64,000 nucleotides of DNA from the NCBI GenBank assembly GCA_033439265.1, contig JAVTVX010000002.1:13126174-13190173 (forward strand). Direction: 5' to 3'. Both the position numbers and the translations under genes were made by a program. Shown here piece by piece: positions 1-10,982 of the stretch (position 1 is the stretch's first letter; each line of letters starts with the position of its first letter). Below the pieces are notes generated by a model that saw nothing but the letters and a program-made list of their open reading frames with translations, had not been told where the DNA came from and searched no databases. This stretch comes from Dillenia suffruticosa (taxonomy: Eukaryota > Streptophyta > Magnoliopsida > Dilleniales > Dilleniaceae).

Positions 1-1
1 A

Positions 2-700
2 CTGAATGAGACCGGAGACAGACTGGCTGGATTTGCTGAGGCATTGAATTTGCCTTTTGAATTCCATCCAGTGGTGGACAGGTTGGAGGATGTGAGGCTG
101 TGGATGCTTCATGTGAAAGAGAAAGAAATGGTAGCTGTGAATTGTGTGTTCCAGTTGCACAAGATGCTTTATGATGGGAGTGGAGGTGCACTGAGAGATT
201 TTTTGGGTCTGATTCGGAGCACAAACCCTACGGTTGTTGTCATGGCTGAGCAAGAAGCTGAGCACAATGATCCTCGCATGGAGGCTAGGCTTTCCAAGTC
301 ATTGAAATACTATTCTGCATTATTTGATTCAATGGACTCGAGCCTTTCATTGGATAGTCCAATCAGGATCAAAGTAGAAGAGATGTTTGCTCGCGAGATT
401 AGAAACATAATTGCCTGTGAAGGAATTGAGAGGCTTGAAAGGCATGAGAGTTTTGGCAATTGGAGAAGGATGATGGAACAAGGAGGCTTCCGGTGCTGGG
501 GTATAAGCGAAAGAGAAAAGCTTCAGAGTCAGATGCTGTTGAAGATGTACTCTTGTGACAACTACAGTGTGGTGAAGGAAGGAGAAGACGGAGCTGCACT
601 TACTCTTGGTTGGCTAGACCAGCCTCTTTACACCGTCTCCGCATGGTCACCATTTGAAGCAACAAGTGGAGGCTCATCATCTTTTTCGCAGCCAAGTTGA
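2..700 (+). CDS. SCL28: GRAS-family transcription factor, SCL28/DLT type (3' part only)
   Basis: The reading frame is open from base 2 (NETGDRLAGFAEAL...) to the TGA at 698-700, so the 5' part of the gene lies outside the window. About 232 C-terminal residues are visible. They cover the second leucine-rich region, the PFYRE-type block (PTVVVMAEQEAEHNDPR, LKYYSALFDSMD), the RVER-like stretch REIRNIIACEGIERLERHE and the terminal SAW block (WLDQPLYTVSAWSPF). The wording EIRNIIACEG...RLERHESFGNWR...SEREKLQSQMLLKMYSC fits the SCL28 / rice DLT subgroup of GRAS proteins, nuclear regulators linked to brassinosteroid response and cell-cycle control. No intron is seen in this part, as is usual for GRAS genes. 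Any internal ATG or TTG in this piece is not the true start. The family is very sure; the subgroup is fairly sure and supported by gene order. Confidence 0.9.
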   Translation: MNETGDRLAGFAEALNLPFEFHPVVDRLEDVRLWMLHVKEKEMVAVNCVFQLHKMLYDGSGGALRDFLGLIRSTNPTVVVMAEQEAEHNDPRMEARLSKSLKYYSALFDSMDSSLSLDSPIRIKVEEMFAREIRNIIACEGIERLERHESFGNWRRMMEQGGFRCWGISEREKLQSQMLLKMYSCDNYSVVKEGEDGAALTLGWLDQPLYTVSAWSPFEATSGGSSSFSQPS

Positions 701-1088
701 TTGCCACAGCTTCAATTTTACTCTTATTCGATACATATCAGATTCACATTCAAATTCTTTGTAGGTAGAAAGATTGTCGTAATTCTTTCATTCTTTTGTT
801 GCAGATGAGATTTTTTTTTTCTTTGGCTTTGTTAGTGCAGGAAAAATACCTCTAGTTTGATACAGTTCTATTTGTTTAGGTCAAAATTTGCAGTGCTCTC
901 AGTCCATAGATTGTAGGGGTTCAGTTTATCTCTAATTCTTTAATTCATTTTTTTCTTTTTGTATGTTACAAAATTCTTTCTTAGTTTGTCAAAATTCCTA
1001 CTGCTGTACCCTGTTGGGGATTAAGATTTGTACCTGGAAATTCCATGTTATACAATGAAATGATTTTGTTGACTCTTTAGCTATGCCC
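701..1088 (+). other. 3' untranslated and downstream region of the GRAS gene
   Basis: T-rich sequence with no open frame. An AATGAA-like polyadenylation signal lies near 1055-1062, just before a run of T at about 1089 that belongs to a SINE in the opposite orientation. The exact transcript end cannot be fixed. Confidence 0.4.
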
Positions 1089-1285
1089 TTTTTTTTTTTT
1101 TTGATACTGTACCGATTGGTATCCGGAGTCATATTTTGACTAATCCGATCCAGAACTTACAATAACCTATTTAATGAGGCTACCCTCTCAACGTATTCTG
1201 CTCTATACTTAAGTGGTAAGTTAAACTCAAAAACTTAATTAAGAAATATAATATCACATTCCACTAAGTCAACTAACCGTTAATT
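1089..1285 (-). mobile_element. SINE copy, family 1 (tRNA-derived)
   Basis: Read on the minus strand, this begins with a GTTGACTTAGTGGAATGTG-like 5' end, has a box-B-like region (TTTTTGAGTTTAAC), continues through TCTGGATCGGATTAGTC and a GGATACCAATCGGTA-like 3' module, and ends in an A run (T run at 1089-1102 on plus). It aligns along its length with the copies near 9.6, 18.1, 21.7 and 57.4 kb. Target-site duplications are not clear here. Confidence 0.65.
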
Positions 1286-3227
1286 ATGTTGCTCCTTTTC
1301 TTTCCCCGTCCAAATCTTATTCAAGGTCCATGAACCGTAAATGCTTACGAACAGAAATCTGCACAACCCTGCGTTGGACTGGACTCATCCCCCCCGGGCC
1401 TGGGGACCATTGGGCATTCCCTAAGATGTTCAGAGGATTTATGCCGATATGTTAGCATGATATCTCGAGAGCATAATTTTTAAAAATTAACTCTCTTAAT
1501 ATAAAATTTTTTATTTTTAAAATTTGAATCTGAAACTTGATAAAAAAAGTTAATGCTCCATCTCACTGATTCGATTGTCCATCAATTTCACCATCGGCCA
1601 TCAATGTTTGGTTTAGTTAGACCATCGACTGTATTTTTGTCCTGTGCCAAAGCAAGGTGACTTAGCACTGGTTTTCCATTTCGGAAGGAACATAAAAAAG
1701 AAAGATAGATAATATGAAAGGCAAGTATGGCGTCTGAGGAAAATGGAAGGCCGCTCGATGATCTTAGCCGAAAGGCCGAGAAAGGTATCGGGAGGCCACT
1801 TCGATGCGCACAAAACACTCAACCCAAGATCCTTTTCTCCCAAATCACCCAATAAAAAACTAAAATATTTAATCAAAAACAAATTCAGTACTGTACCAAA
1901 CTCTCAAAATTTCAGCACCCCCAAGATTTAAAATCCCACAAACTCAAGTCTTGCTGAGAAAACACTCTCTGAAATGGATAAACCATAAAACAACCAACCC
2001 AATTGGGTTGGGCTGGATTGGGTATTTCCAGCCTAAATAATTAAGTATTTGTTAATTTATCTCTTTTTAAATAACTAATGTGTTTTTTGTTTTTTTAGAC
2101 AAAGAAAATTAATTTATTTAATTTAAAAAAGAAAATAAGTTTCATTTTTTAGAGAAAGAAAATTTGAAATAAGTATATTTAGAAAGAAAAATCTATATCA
2201 AATAAATTTTTTAGAAAGAAAAATTAATATGTTTGATTTTTAAAAAAAGAAATTAAATTTGATTTTATACAGAGAAAAAATTTAAAATCAATGTGTTTAT
2301 AGAAAGAAAATTTAAATTAAATTATTTTTTTAGAGAGAAAACTTAGTTTTGAAGAGAGATAATCTTTGATTTCTTTTACAGAGAGAAAATTTAAAATCAA
2401 TATATTTATTTAGATGGAGCAAATTTAAGTTAGAGAAAACAAGTAATATATTTAGTTTTAAGAAGCAAAAATCAAAACTAATTTGATATTTTTTTAGATA
2501 GAGAAAAATTAATGTTTTAATTTAATAAAGATAAACTTTTTTTTCTTCTTAAAATAAAGAAAACTTAAAATTAATGTGTTTGAAATTAGAGAGAATGTAA
2601 ATCAAATTTATTTTTTAGGAGAGAAAACTAATTTGTTTAATTTTAATAGAAAAATTCAATATTAAATTGATTTTAAAGAGACAAACAGTGTTATTTTTTA
2701 TAATAAAAAAATCGACGATATGTTTATTTTGGAATCAAAGCGTGATATTCAAATTTTTTTTTATGATGAATCAAAATTTGAGTCACTTGCCAAACCAACC
2801 CACGGTTGGTTCCCAAAAGTCCATAAAAATATGAGTTTAATGGCAAAAACAATTTCAAAGACTTTTGTTTTACAGTGCAAAATTTTTTATTATTGGAGAT
2901 ATATAATTCTGTTTTAGAATCTGATGGAACTACAAAAGTTGTTTTAGCTATGTTGGGCCAGACCAGTGAGGAGAGCTGCATAGAGCTAAAAGAGCCTTCA
3001 GGTTCTATGATTCCGCTGCTTCATGAGGATAAGGTTGGATCTGAAAGAGTCAGAGGGAGCATGAGGCATTAGCGCCTTTGCTTCTAGTAGTTGTTTTGTT
3101 GTTTGCCTGTTTTTTTCTTTCGCTTCTCACCAAAAAAAACAAAAAATAGTTGGTTTTCAGATGGATTGGTTCGAGTAACACTGGGTTGACCCAAGTTGCA
3201 TCCCTAGAACTTACCAGCTCCATTATC
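1286..3227. other. Gene-free AT-rich stretch
   Basis: No convincing coding frame. 1480-1575 resembles a fragment of the family-1 SINE on the minus strand. 2090-2690 is an A-rich degenerate tandem array (separate entry). The short open frames at 1588-1931 and 2720-3072 overlap on both strands and match no family I know. Confidence 0.4.
2090..2690. repeat. Degenerate A-rich tandem array
   Basis: The motif TTTAGAGAGAAAATTTAAA and variants (agaaagaaaa, agagaaaa) recur roughly every 30-50 bases from about 2090 to 2690, e.g. near 2151, 2181, 2213, 2300, 2333, 2383, 2499 and 2620, separated by TTAAAATCAATGTGTTTA-like spacers. Units are too diverged for one exact length. Confidence 0.5.
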
Positions 3228-3490
3228 CTATTCTCTCTCAAACATGCCTGAGACTAGGGCTTTTGCCCAAGAACTCATTTCGACACTTATAACACTTTGA
3301 GGTTCACCCAATAGAAGAAATGGATGAGGAACATAGCACTTAGAGAGAGTATGATCATGCCTTGAGGATATCCTCTGCAGCTTCTCTCTGTCATACGACT
3401 ATTCATTTTAAGGTTTACGGAAATGAGTGTAGCAGAGGTTTTGGCATAGAGGGTATGAGCCAAAGGAGGGTTTCTCTCACCCATCTATGC
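3228..3490 (-). pseudogene. P450 exon-1 relic
   Basis: On the minus strand, MGERNPPLAHTLYAKT...LISVNLKM matches MGEKPHLTFTRYAKTYGPLISVRLGM of the P450 gene at 3625-5323. The DNA also aligns with parts of its exon 1: the CCTCTGCAGC and GATCATG blocks with about 4999-5160, and the 'aaacatgcctgagac' block near 3240 with about 4854. Frames are broken and segments missing, so this is a partial duplicate of exon 1 lying just downstream of that gene. Confidence 0.75.
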
Positions 3491-3624
3491 AAGCTAGCTA
3501 ATTATTTTTCATAATAATTTTTCTATTACTCAAGAAACATGCCCAGATCCAAATGGGTTTTAAAGAAAAGCATTTCCATAAAACGTGATACAAAAAGACA
3601 ACCGTAATAGGAGATATCTATTAG

Positions 3625-5323
3625 TCACACTCTAAGCTTAGGAATGAGAAATAGTGGTTCTTTCTTCTGCAATGTTACACCAAACTTGTCACTCATGTCC
3701 ATATGATCTGGCTCGCTGCCTTGTGGAAGAGACCAATCAAAGACATGGATCAATGTAGCAAGAATCAAAGGTACTTGCTTAGCAGCCATTGGTAGGCCAG
3801 GGTAAATTCTCCTTCCACCACCAAAAGGCAAGTACTCGAAATCGTTCCCTTTGTAATCCAAATTTGAGTTAAGGAACCGTTCTGGCTTGAACTCCAGCGG
3901 GTCTTCCCAATACAATGGGTCTCTTCCAATAGCCCAGACATTTACAAAGATTTGAGAATCTTTTGGAATCACATGATTCAACACTTCGGTAGATTTAGGG
4001 GCACGACGGGGGAGGAGAAATGGTGCAGGCGGATGTAATCTAAGGGCTTCTTTGAAACAGGCTTGTAGGAAATGTAGCTTTGACAAATCTGCTTCCTGTA
4101 CTAAATCGTTGTGGATTTCTCTCTCTAGTTCTTCCTGGACACCTTTCATGTATTTTGGATTCTTAATCAGTTCTGCCATTGTCCACTCCACTGTCGAAGT
4201 GCTAGTATCTGTGCCAGCCGTGATCAATTCCTGCAAAAACATCATCAAAAGATAAATATTGGAAAGTCATGTTAATCCAATTCCTGTACTCTTTTCCCCT
4301 CGGTAACATCACTAGTAGGTCAGGTTGGGTGTGATGTTGACCAAGTGCACGGTGGATGCAACCTAAGGTTATGTGTGATGTTGAGTGTTGACTAGGTGGG
4401 CCGGGGGGAGAGAGAGAGAGAGAGAGAACCAAAAGCATTTGGTTGATTTGGTCATCTGTGAAAGCATTTAGTATCAAGGCGTCCAGGAAGTCTTGTTTCG
4501 TTGCAGCATCTTCTTCTCTTCGTTCCCTTCTCTCTTTGATGATAGGCTCCCACATGGAAAAAAGTTGTAGTGCTTCCTCATCAATTTTCTTCTTCAGCCT
4601 CTGAAGATCAAAGACAGCTAGAAAGGGATATAAATCTGATATGTTTATAGCACTTGCAGCCTCCATGCTTGACCTTATAACTTCTTTGATCCGCCCATTT
4701 GTCGTCTCTTCCTCCAAACAGACAAAATCTCGTGAAACTAACACATTGCTCAACACGTTAAACACAGTATTAAATACCACTTCTCCGATCTTGACTACCT
4801 TCCCTTCCTTTTTTCTTAGAAAACTTACCATCTCCATCACTTTTTTTTCTCTCAAGCATGCTTGAGACTCCAGGGCTTTTCCAGAGAACAGCCCACTTCG
4901 ACAGATAGTACGCAAATATGTCCATCTGCCATTGCACTCCGATGTCCATCCCATTGATATGGTGTCGATTTCTGGTCTGTTCCCTCCAAGTGCATGAGGA
5001 ACATAACGGCCAGATAGAACACGATCATGTGTCCTGAGAATTTCCTCTGCAGCCGCTTTTGATGATCCCACTACCAAGGTTTTCATTCCGAGTCTTACAG
5101 AGATGAGTGGACCATAGGTTTTCGCATAGCGGGTAAAAGTCAGATGAGGTTTTTCTCCCATCTGGAGTATGTTGCCGATGATTGGCCACCTTTTTGGACC
5201 TGGTGGAACTGTTGAAGATGAACTAAAATACTTGAAAGTGAGCAAGAGGAGGGACAGCAGCAAGAGAATAGGATAGCAGAGAGTAACTCTTTCCGTCACA
5301 AGATTTTGAGATATGAATTCCAT
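3625..5323 (-). CDS. CYP80-like cytochrome P450, full length but haem cysteine replaced by tyrosine
   Basis: Two coding exons, 5323-4430 (298 codons) and 4230-3625 (201 codons plus stop), joined in phase 0 across a 199-base GT-AG intron that carries a GA/CT run. The 499-residue product has the normal microsomal P450 plan: N-terminal membrane helix (about residues 15-32), proline hinge VPPGPKRWPIIGN, C-helix WTYLR, I-helix AGTDTST, K-helix EALR, FKPERF, and the haem loop. In that loop the expected FGGGRRICPG reads FGGGRRIYPG: codon 3802-3804 is TAC (Tyr441) instead of TGC. Without the thiolate ligand normal monooxygenase activity is not expected. Relatives in the CYP80 group act in alkaloid metabolism (for example N-methylcoclaurine 3'-hydroxylase); the group call rests on SLFSGKALESQACLREKKVMEM-like wording. 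No other defect is seen, so this is a very young pseudogene, a P450 with another role, or a base error. Confidence 0.85.
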
Positions 5324-5834
5324 AATTCGGAGATGGAATTATTCGGAGCACTCCGATGTGTTGTGTTGAGACGGACTGAGGACTTCTCTTTCCCAGTAGC
5401 ACTTAAAGACTTTTGGAACTCGGCGGCCTTACCTGCCACTACTTGATTATTAATTGCCCAAGACAAGTGGTCAGTCTGTGTTGGAAGGGCAAAAGACTTG
5501 GCTTTGGTTGGGCTTCTCTCTCTCTCGCTGTGAAGTGTATGATTGGGAAAAAAAAAGATTAGGATGATCAGCCTCCTCTGTAACCTTATCACTTTGTATG
5601 TGTATATCTGAAATTGATCACAAAGATAGATCAGAGCAATAAATAAAGAAAATCCAATTCAAGGCAAATATTTTTTAGGGTGGTTACAATTATTTAGCTG
5701 ACGGCAAGAAGAGACGCAACATGACTTGTCACTGTTGTCAGTTTCATTGGGTCTTTATGACTGTGAAGGTTATTCTTAGGCTTTCAATTTATAATGACGC
5801 TAACGCAGCCAGGCCCAAGTTATCTCAGGCATTT
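5324..5834. other. Upstream region of the P450 gene at 3625-5323
   Basis: Contains the presumed minus-strand promoter of that gene. The open frame at 5296-5592 overlaps its start and shows no family similarity. No clear TATA element can be assigned. Confidence 0.3.
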
Positions 5835-5955
5835 CTTTTATGCGGAGTATACTGCCTATGATTGGCCATGGTTTTGGTCCAGGTGGGAATATGCCTTTTT
5901 TATGCTAATGAGAGTCTGTAGTACTTGTTGAAGTTAGCAGTAGGAGAGGAATGTT
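5835..5955 (-). pseudogene. P450 N-terminal relic (proline hinge)
   Basis: Read on minus, one frame gives FPPGPKPWPIIGSIL, the hinge that follows the membrane anchor in the neighbouring P450 genes. A hydrophobic anchor-like stretch precedes it in a shifted frame with a stop. The sequence after the hinge no longer resembles a P450. It lies 3' of the exon-2 pseudogene at 6774-7380, so the two are not one simple collinear gene. Confidence 0.75.
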
Positions 5956-6067
5956 AAAGATAGCCTCTTATAAAGCATAAATATATATATATATAAGTAT
6001 GTGGGTGGGTGTGTGGGTGGAGGGGGGTGTGTGCAAGATGTAAGAAACAACTATAACAGCTGCTGTC

Positions 6068-6472
6068 ACCACATGACATGCCCTTTTTTTTGGGGGGGGG
6101 GGGGGGGCAGCCTTCTAACCTAGGCCACAAGGTAAAGGAATCTTGAATTGCATTACGAGGCAAAAAGGCCCTAAACCTTGCCCCTTGGGGTATTAAATAT
6201 TGCAAACCTTTCGGTAACAAGATAGCTTTACACGGCTGCACAGTGAGTACAAACTATTGTTTCACCTTTCACTAAAGAACACCGTTGCTTATGGCAGCAT
6301 ATACCTACTCTTGCAGTTGCAGTCACCACATGACATGCCAATTTGGGGGGCATCCAACCAAGGCCCCAAGGTAAAGGAATCTTGAATTGCATTACGAGGG
6401 AAAAAGGCCCGAAACCTTGCCCCTTGGGGATTAAATATTGCAAACCTAACAGGATAGCTTTATGGCATTTGA
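6068..6472. repeat. Two direct copies of a ~165-bp repeat
   Basis: The blocks 6068-6235 and 6308-6472 both read ACCACATGACATGCC ... CAAGGTAAAGGAATCTTGA ... GCAAACC ... GATAGCTTTA with few differences. The first copy carries a T8-G16 run (6084-6107) where the second has only GGGGGG. About 70 bases separate them. Origin unknown; no coding content recognised. Confidence 0.75.
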
Positions 6473-6773
6473 TTCTGATTTTTCTAGGTTCGCAAGAAGA
6501 GAATTTTTTTTTTTTTTTTTTTTTTTTGTTGCAATAGTCTATATAGATGGAATTTTTCTTTGATGTTCTACAGAAAAAAAAAATGAATCCATCATGATTG
6601 GAGGGATTTCTAAACAAAAGAGGACACATAAAATAAGGGTATACCAGAACAGATAAACAAGCTGAGATGCAGAAATTCAAGAAAAAATATAAATTAATTC
6701 ACACCATCCATCAAGGATGTTCACAAAGATAACACATACACAAAGGAAACAACAGAAGGATTATTTTGATTAT

Positions 6774-7380
6774 TCATATTATAACCTTAGGAATGGCATA
6801 TAATGGGTCTTCCTTCTGTATCTATAGGCCAAGCTTCTCGTTCATATTCAGTTCACTAGGCTCAATCCCATAAGGAAGAGACCAATAAAAAAAATGAATC
6901 AAGTTAGCAAGAACCAGAGGAATCTGCTTCATAGCCATGGGCAGTCCAGGGCAAATCCTTCTTCTTGCTTCAAATGGGAAGCACTTAAAATCATTTCCAA
7001 AATATTCCAAACTTGAATCTGAGCTGTTTAGGAAACGTTCTGGTTTGAAACTTAAATGGGTCATTGGCGTCTCTACCCAAAGCCCAAAAATTGATCAGAA
7101 CTTGAGAGTTCTTCGGAATAGTATAGTTGAGGACTTGGCATGTCTAAAGAGCACGGTGAGGTAGGAGAAATGGACCCGGAGGATACAATCTTAGGGTTTC
7201 TTTGATACGAGCATGGAAATAAGGTAGGTGACTTAGATGGTATTCAGGTACCAAATTCTTGTAACATTCCTTGGATAGCTCTTGCTTGACCTTTTCCATG
7301 CATCGTGGGTTTCTGATTAGTTCCGATATCGCCCACTCAATGGCATTGAAACTTGTCTCTGAACCTGCACCAAACAGCTC
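6774..7380 (-). pseudogene. P450 pseudogene, exon 2 only
   Basis: Begins at the same acceptor position as the intact paralogues (GAGCTGTTTGG after CAG) and reads ELFGAGSETS..., ETLRLYPPGPFLLPHRAL. A TAG interrupts after RAL, a frame change follows before FKPERF, and a second TAG lies after NEKLGL, about 14 codons before the normal C-terminus (KEDPLYAIPK). The haem loop is PFEARRRICPG, so the cysteine is kept but GG is lost. No matching exon 1 lies upstream on the minus strand. The relic at 5835-5955 may be a displaced part. Confidence 0.9.
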
Positions 7381-7529
7381 CTGCCATTGTATATGATAAT
7401 ACCATGTCATCAGCGGCTGTAAAAACTTAATGACACAAGGGAGAAAAGTGGGGACGAAAGAGACACAGAGGCTGTTGACACGAATTGATTAACATATGAC
7501 ATTTACAAATCCCACATCTGCTTAAAAAG

Positions 7530-8650
7530 TCTATAATATTAGGGAAATGCTATAATACCATGTAATTAGCGGTCGGAAAAACATGTTATAATACCCTAGT
7601 TTTATTTCTCTAAAACATTGTTTTAGATTTTCTTAGAAACCTTTGTCTTGAGTTTTCTCTCTAAAAACATAAAATTCAACTTTTTTTTCGTCTAAACCCA
7701 TGGGCGATCATCTTTGGCCGGTGACAGCAGCCATTGAATTGTTCTAGTCCTTTTCATTGTTCCTCAATTACTGTTTTGAATTCGTTGCTTTAGTTCTTGC
7801 TTTCATAGTTGCTATCTGCACCTTAGTTGATTTACAGTCTTCGGCCCTCGATTCTGTTCGACATCTGCTGCTCGTCATCACCGCCTTCGTTCGATCCTTC
7901 ATCGTCTTTTGTTCAGTCAGTCGTCACCGTTGAGTTTTCTGTTCAACTTCGAATTAGCCGCCTCGACTTCTCCGCCTTAGCCTTCGAGTCGCCATCGCCG
8001 TCATCTTCATCGCCTTCAAGCTTCGTCTTCTCCGCCCAACTCCGCCAATATCATCTTCGACTGTTTCCGTTCGACTTCAATTCGCCACCGTCCCGCCATC
8101 GCCGTCGTCCTATCATCCACCATCGTCTTCAGTCGCCTTCGCCTGTCGCTGTCGTCGTAGAAGGAGACGAAGGGATTCTCCGTTTGCTTTCCCTTTCTTA
8201 ATTTTAACTTCTAATTTAGAGACGTGTTTGGTGCTTGAGATTTTATTTTTCGGTATTACACTCTTTTCATTATTTATGGACGAATTTCTATTTTATCTTA
8301 TTTTTAGATTTTAATTTTTCATTTTTATGACTTCAATTTTCATAATTTTATAGAAAATTAAAAATAAAAATTATTAGTTTTAGACAGTATTAGGATTTTT
8401 AAAATAATTTAATATTTTTTTAGTAATTTTAAGCTTTAAAATTTTTAATTTTTATTTTATAATTTAGTTTATAAATAATTTTAAGGTTTTACATTAATTA
8501 AGTTTATTTTATTTTGTTTATTTGTTTTCGAATAATTTTAGTTAAAAATTGATTACATAATTTTAGGTAAATGGAGTAAATCAGTTATTAATTAGAAAAA
8601 TCATTTTATTCTCATAATATCCACTAAGGGCACCATATTTATAAGACGGA
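7530..8650 (+). other. Unassigned block with a C-rich open frame (7827-8201)
   Basis: The frame of about 124 codons is rich in Ser, Pro, Phe and Arg (FSALAFESPSPSSSSP, RHRRRPIIHHRL) and is built from TCGCC/CGTC-type repeats. Its composition differs sharply from the AT-rich flanks. No domain is recognised and codon use looks like low-complexity DNA. It could be the 5' region of a degenerate transposon. 8220-8640 is very AT-rich and empty. Confidence 0.25.
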
Positions 8651-9294
8651 ATGGGGCCGGGGTGATGGGCGTCCAAATCTTCACCATCTATGGGAATTGA
8701 TCCCTGGGTTTACCACCAGACCAAGTGGCCGGTGCTACCCTCGGTTTTAACCTATGTTCGTCTTGCCTTTGCTTCATTTCATATGCATTTATGTATGTTA
8801 CATCGATATTCAATTGATTTAGTAGGATATATCACTAGATCCCTTGATCAAGATATCAAATTCGATTCATGATTTGAACATGAAGTATATTTCGTTGAAA
8901 AGATAGTCCCCCTAAATAGGTTATTCTAAGTCTCAAATTGAATTAGTTAAAATATAACTTAAAATATCAATTTGTATAGTATTAAAAAAAAAAAAAACCA
9001 AGTACCAAACTCACTGGTTGACATTGATTTAGGTTTTCTATTCCTTTTCTCGTATCTTAGTGCAACTAGAGCGCCTAATGAATTGATGAACATTACCAAA
9101 TAACATTAGTATATCTGCATAAGGTGTTGGTACGATTTCTTTACAACTAAAAATCTGAAAAAAAAATCAGTATTTTTCAAGCAGTAGAGAATAAAATGCA
9201 CACAATGATAGCCTATGCTAGGGCTGATATTATTCATTTTCTCTAAAGAAATTAAAAAATTAAAACAGCAAAATTAGAACATTTTTTTTTTTGG

Positions 9295-9515
9295 GGCTAT
9301 AATGCTTCAGCCATACCAGGCAATGTATTTCACAAAGTGGGATGGTAAAGGATCTGTTACGTATTAATCATGCAAGAGTTCGACTTTTTATGAGAATTGA
9401 GAGACATTTATTAGGAGACCTCCCCATAAAGTGGGCTCTAAAGAGGTCGGTCTAAATTAGTCATCGTGAAATCTTAAATATCGGGTGATAGTTAAACCAA
9501 GATAAAAAATATATA
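9295..9515 (+). mobile_element. SINE of a second family
   Basis: Has a box-B-like AGAGTTCGACTTT (about 9378-9390), then CTAAATTAGTCATCGTGAAA...ATATCGGGTG and an A-rich tail (TAAACCAAGATAAAAAATATA). The 3' module GTC...ATC...GGGTG resembles the conserved 3' domain of angiosperm SINEs. The 5' half differs from family 1. Boundaries are approximate and no target-site duplication was found. Confidence 0.5.
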
Positions 9516-9548
9516 TATACTTCAGAAAGTGGTTTGAATAGAATCGGA

Positions 9549-9723
9549 GTTTTTTTTTTATCCGGAATTATATTTCGATTAATCTAATTCAGGAATTATA
9601 ATGATTCATTTAAGGAGTTTACCCTCCAAACATAGTTTATTCCATATCTAAATCGCGAATCAAATTCATTATTTTAATTAAAAAATTTAATATTATAACT
9701 CATTGTACCAACTCACTATTGAT
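9549..9723 (-). mobile_element. SINE copy, family 1
   Basis: Minus-strand copy with its T run at 9549-9558 on plus. It aligns with the copies near 1.1, 18.1, 21.7 and 57.4 kb through the box-B-like GAATTTGATTCGC and the ATTAATCGAAATATAATTCCGGATA module. Possible imperfect duplications flank it (GAATCGGAG at about 9540; TAACCGGAG at about 9728). Its tail faces the tail of the SINE just upstream. Confidence 0.6.
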
Positions 9724-10982
9724 ATATAACCGGAGCTTCTAGCCACTTGGTTAGAGACCAGTGCCATCAATATGTACGATTATATCTCTGCAAAGCAGGG
9801 GAGCCCACGCACAATTATATATTCTGGTTAAAAGCAATTATTTGAGCTGTAGGATCCACCATACTTTCTTTCCCTTCCTTTCACTTGGACAGACCACCTA
9901 TGGACAAGATAAAGCTAGTTCTGGCCACGGGGCTGGTTCGGCCCGGTCAAACGTGAGATCGGACCCTCTAGGAACGATAGTTTGGGTTCTAACTCCTCGA
10001 AAACCAATTCTGGCCCTTAAAATCCATGAAGCGTTCAGGGGTTCGAAACTTGGAAGAACGCTGGCGCCAAACTGCTGCTTCAGAACTTTTTATAAAAAAA
10101 TTATTTTTAGAAAAATTAAAAAAAAATTGTGATGAGAAATATTAAAAATATTATTTTATAGGGTATAATATTTAAGTTAAAAAAATAAGGTGATATTTTC
10201 TTCTACCTTTTATTTTAACCATACAAAAAAAAGTACCACCCGAACTTATCCTAAGAAGGAAAAGAGAAAGAAAGGGAGAGAGAGAGAGATGTAGAAGTTT
10301 TATTATCTTTGTTATTCTATAGTATCTTAGAAAAAATATATATTAAATATTTTTAAATAAAAATAAAGTTATTTTTATTAATTTTTTATTTTAATAGTAA
10401 AAATAAACTGATCATTGACGGAAGGTTTAATTTAAATAGAGAATTTTACATTTTTTTTTAAAAGGATTTGGATTATAAACCGCAAGGATTTTGTAAGTTA
10501 TTTTTAATTGTCTAAGAAATTAATTATTATGATGATTGTTATTATCTTTTATAAAATTTGGGCATTCATGGTTATTACCCTTTAAGTATATATTTATTTG
10601 GTAAATATAATAATGGCTTGTTAATCACTCATGCTAAGGTACAACCATGTAGAAAACTATTCATTACCCCTAATGGGCAGACTATCAAATTGTTGCGATT
10701 GATGTTCGATCCCCAGGAAAGGGAAGAGATCTTTGAAAACTGGACTTCCATGATGGAATTAAGGATAAAAAAAACTTTAAAAAGTTCCTGCTTGGTCTTT
10801 TTATAGCTCCATTAGAAAGCCTTCCATGTGACCAAGTAGCTACAAAAGTGAAGTAAGGATAATGAAGAATCAACATAGCGCTGTGAACAAATTCAAGAGG
10901 CAACTAATAATTGACCATGAGCATAGGAATTTAAAAGAAAAAATAAAAGAAAGCAGCGGATTAGGTGATAGATTTTGTTTGT
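9724..10982. other. Gene-free stretch downstream of the intact P450 gene
   Basis: AT-rich, with a short GA repeat at 10268-10288. Open frames at 9761-10132 and 10558-10806 show no recognisable domain. The last 300 bases include the presumed 3' UTR of the minus-strand P450 gene ending at 10983. Confidence 0.35.

Noticed and set aside
5954..6680. Minus-strand open frames across the 165-bp repeat pair
   Set aside because: They run through T/G and A homopolymers and simple repeats and share no domain; probably non-coding.
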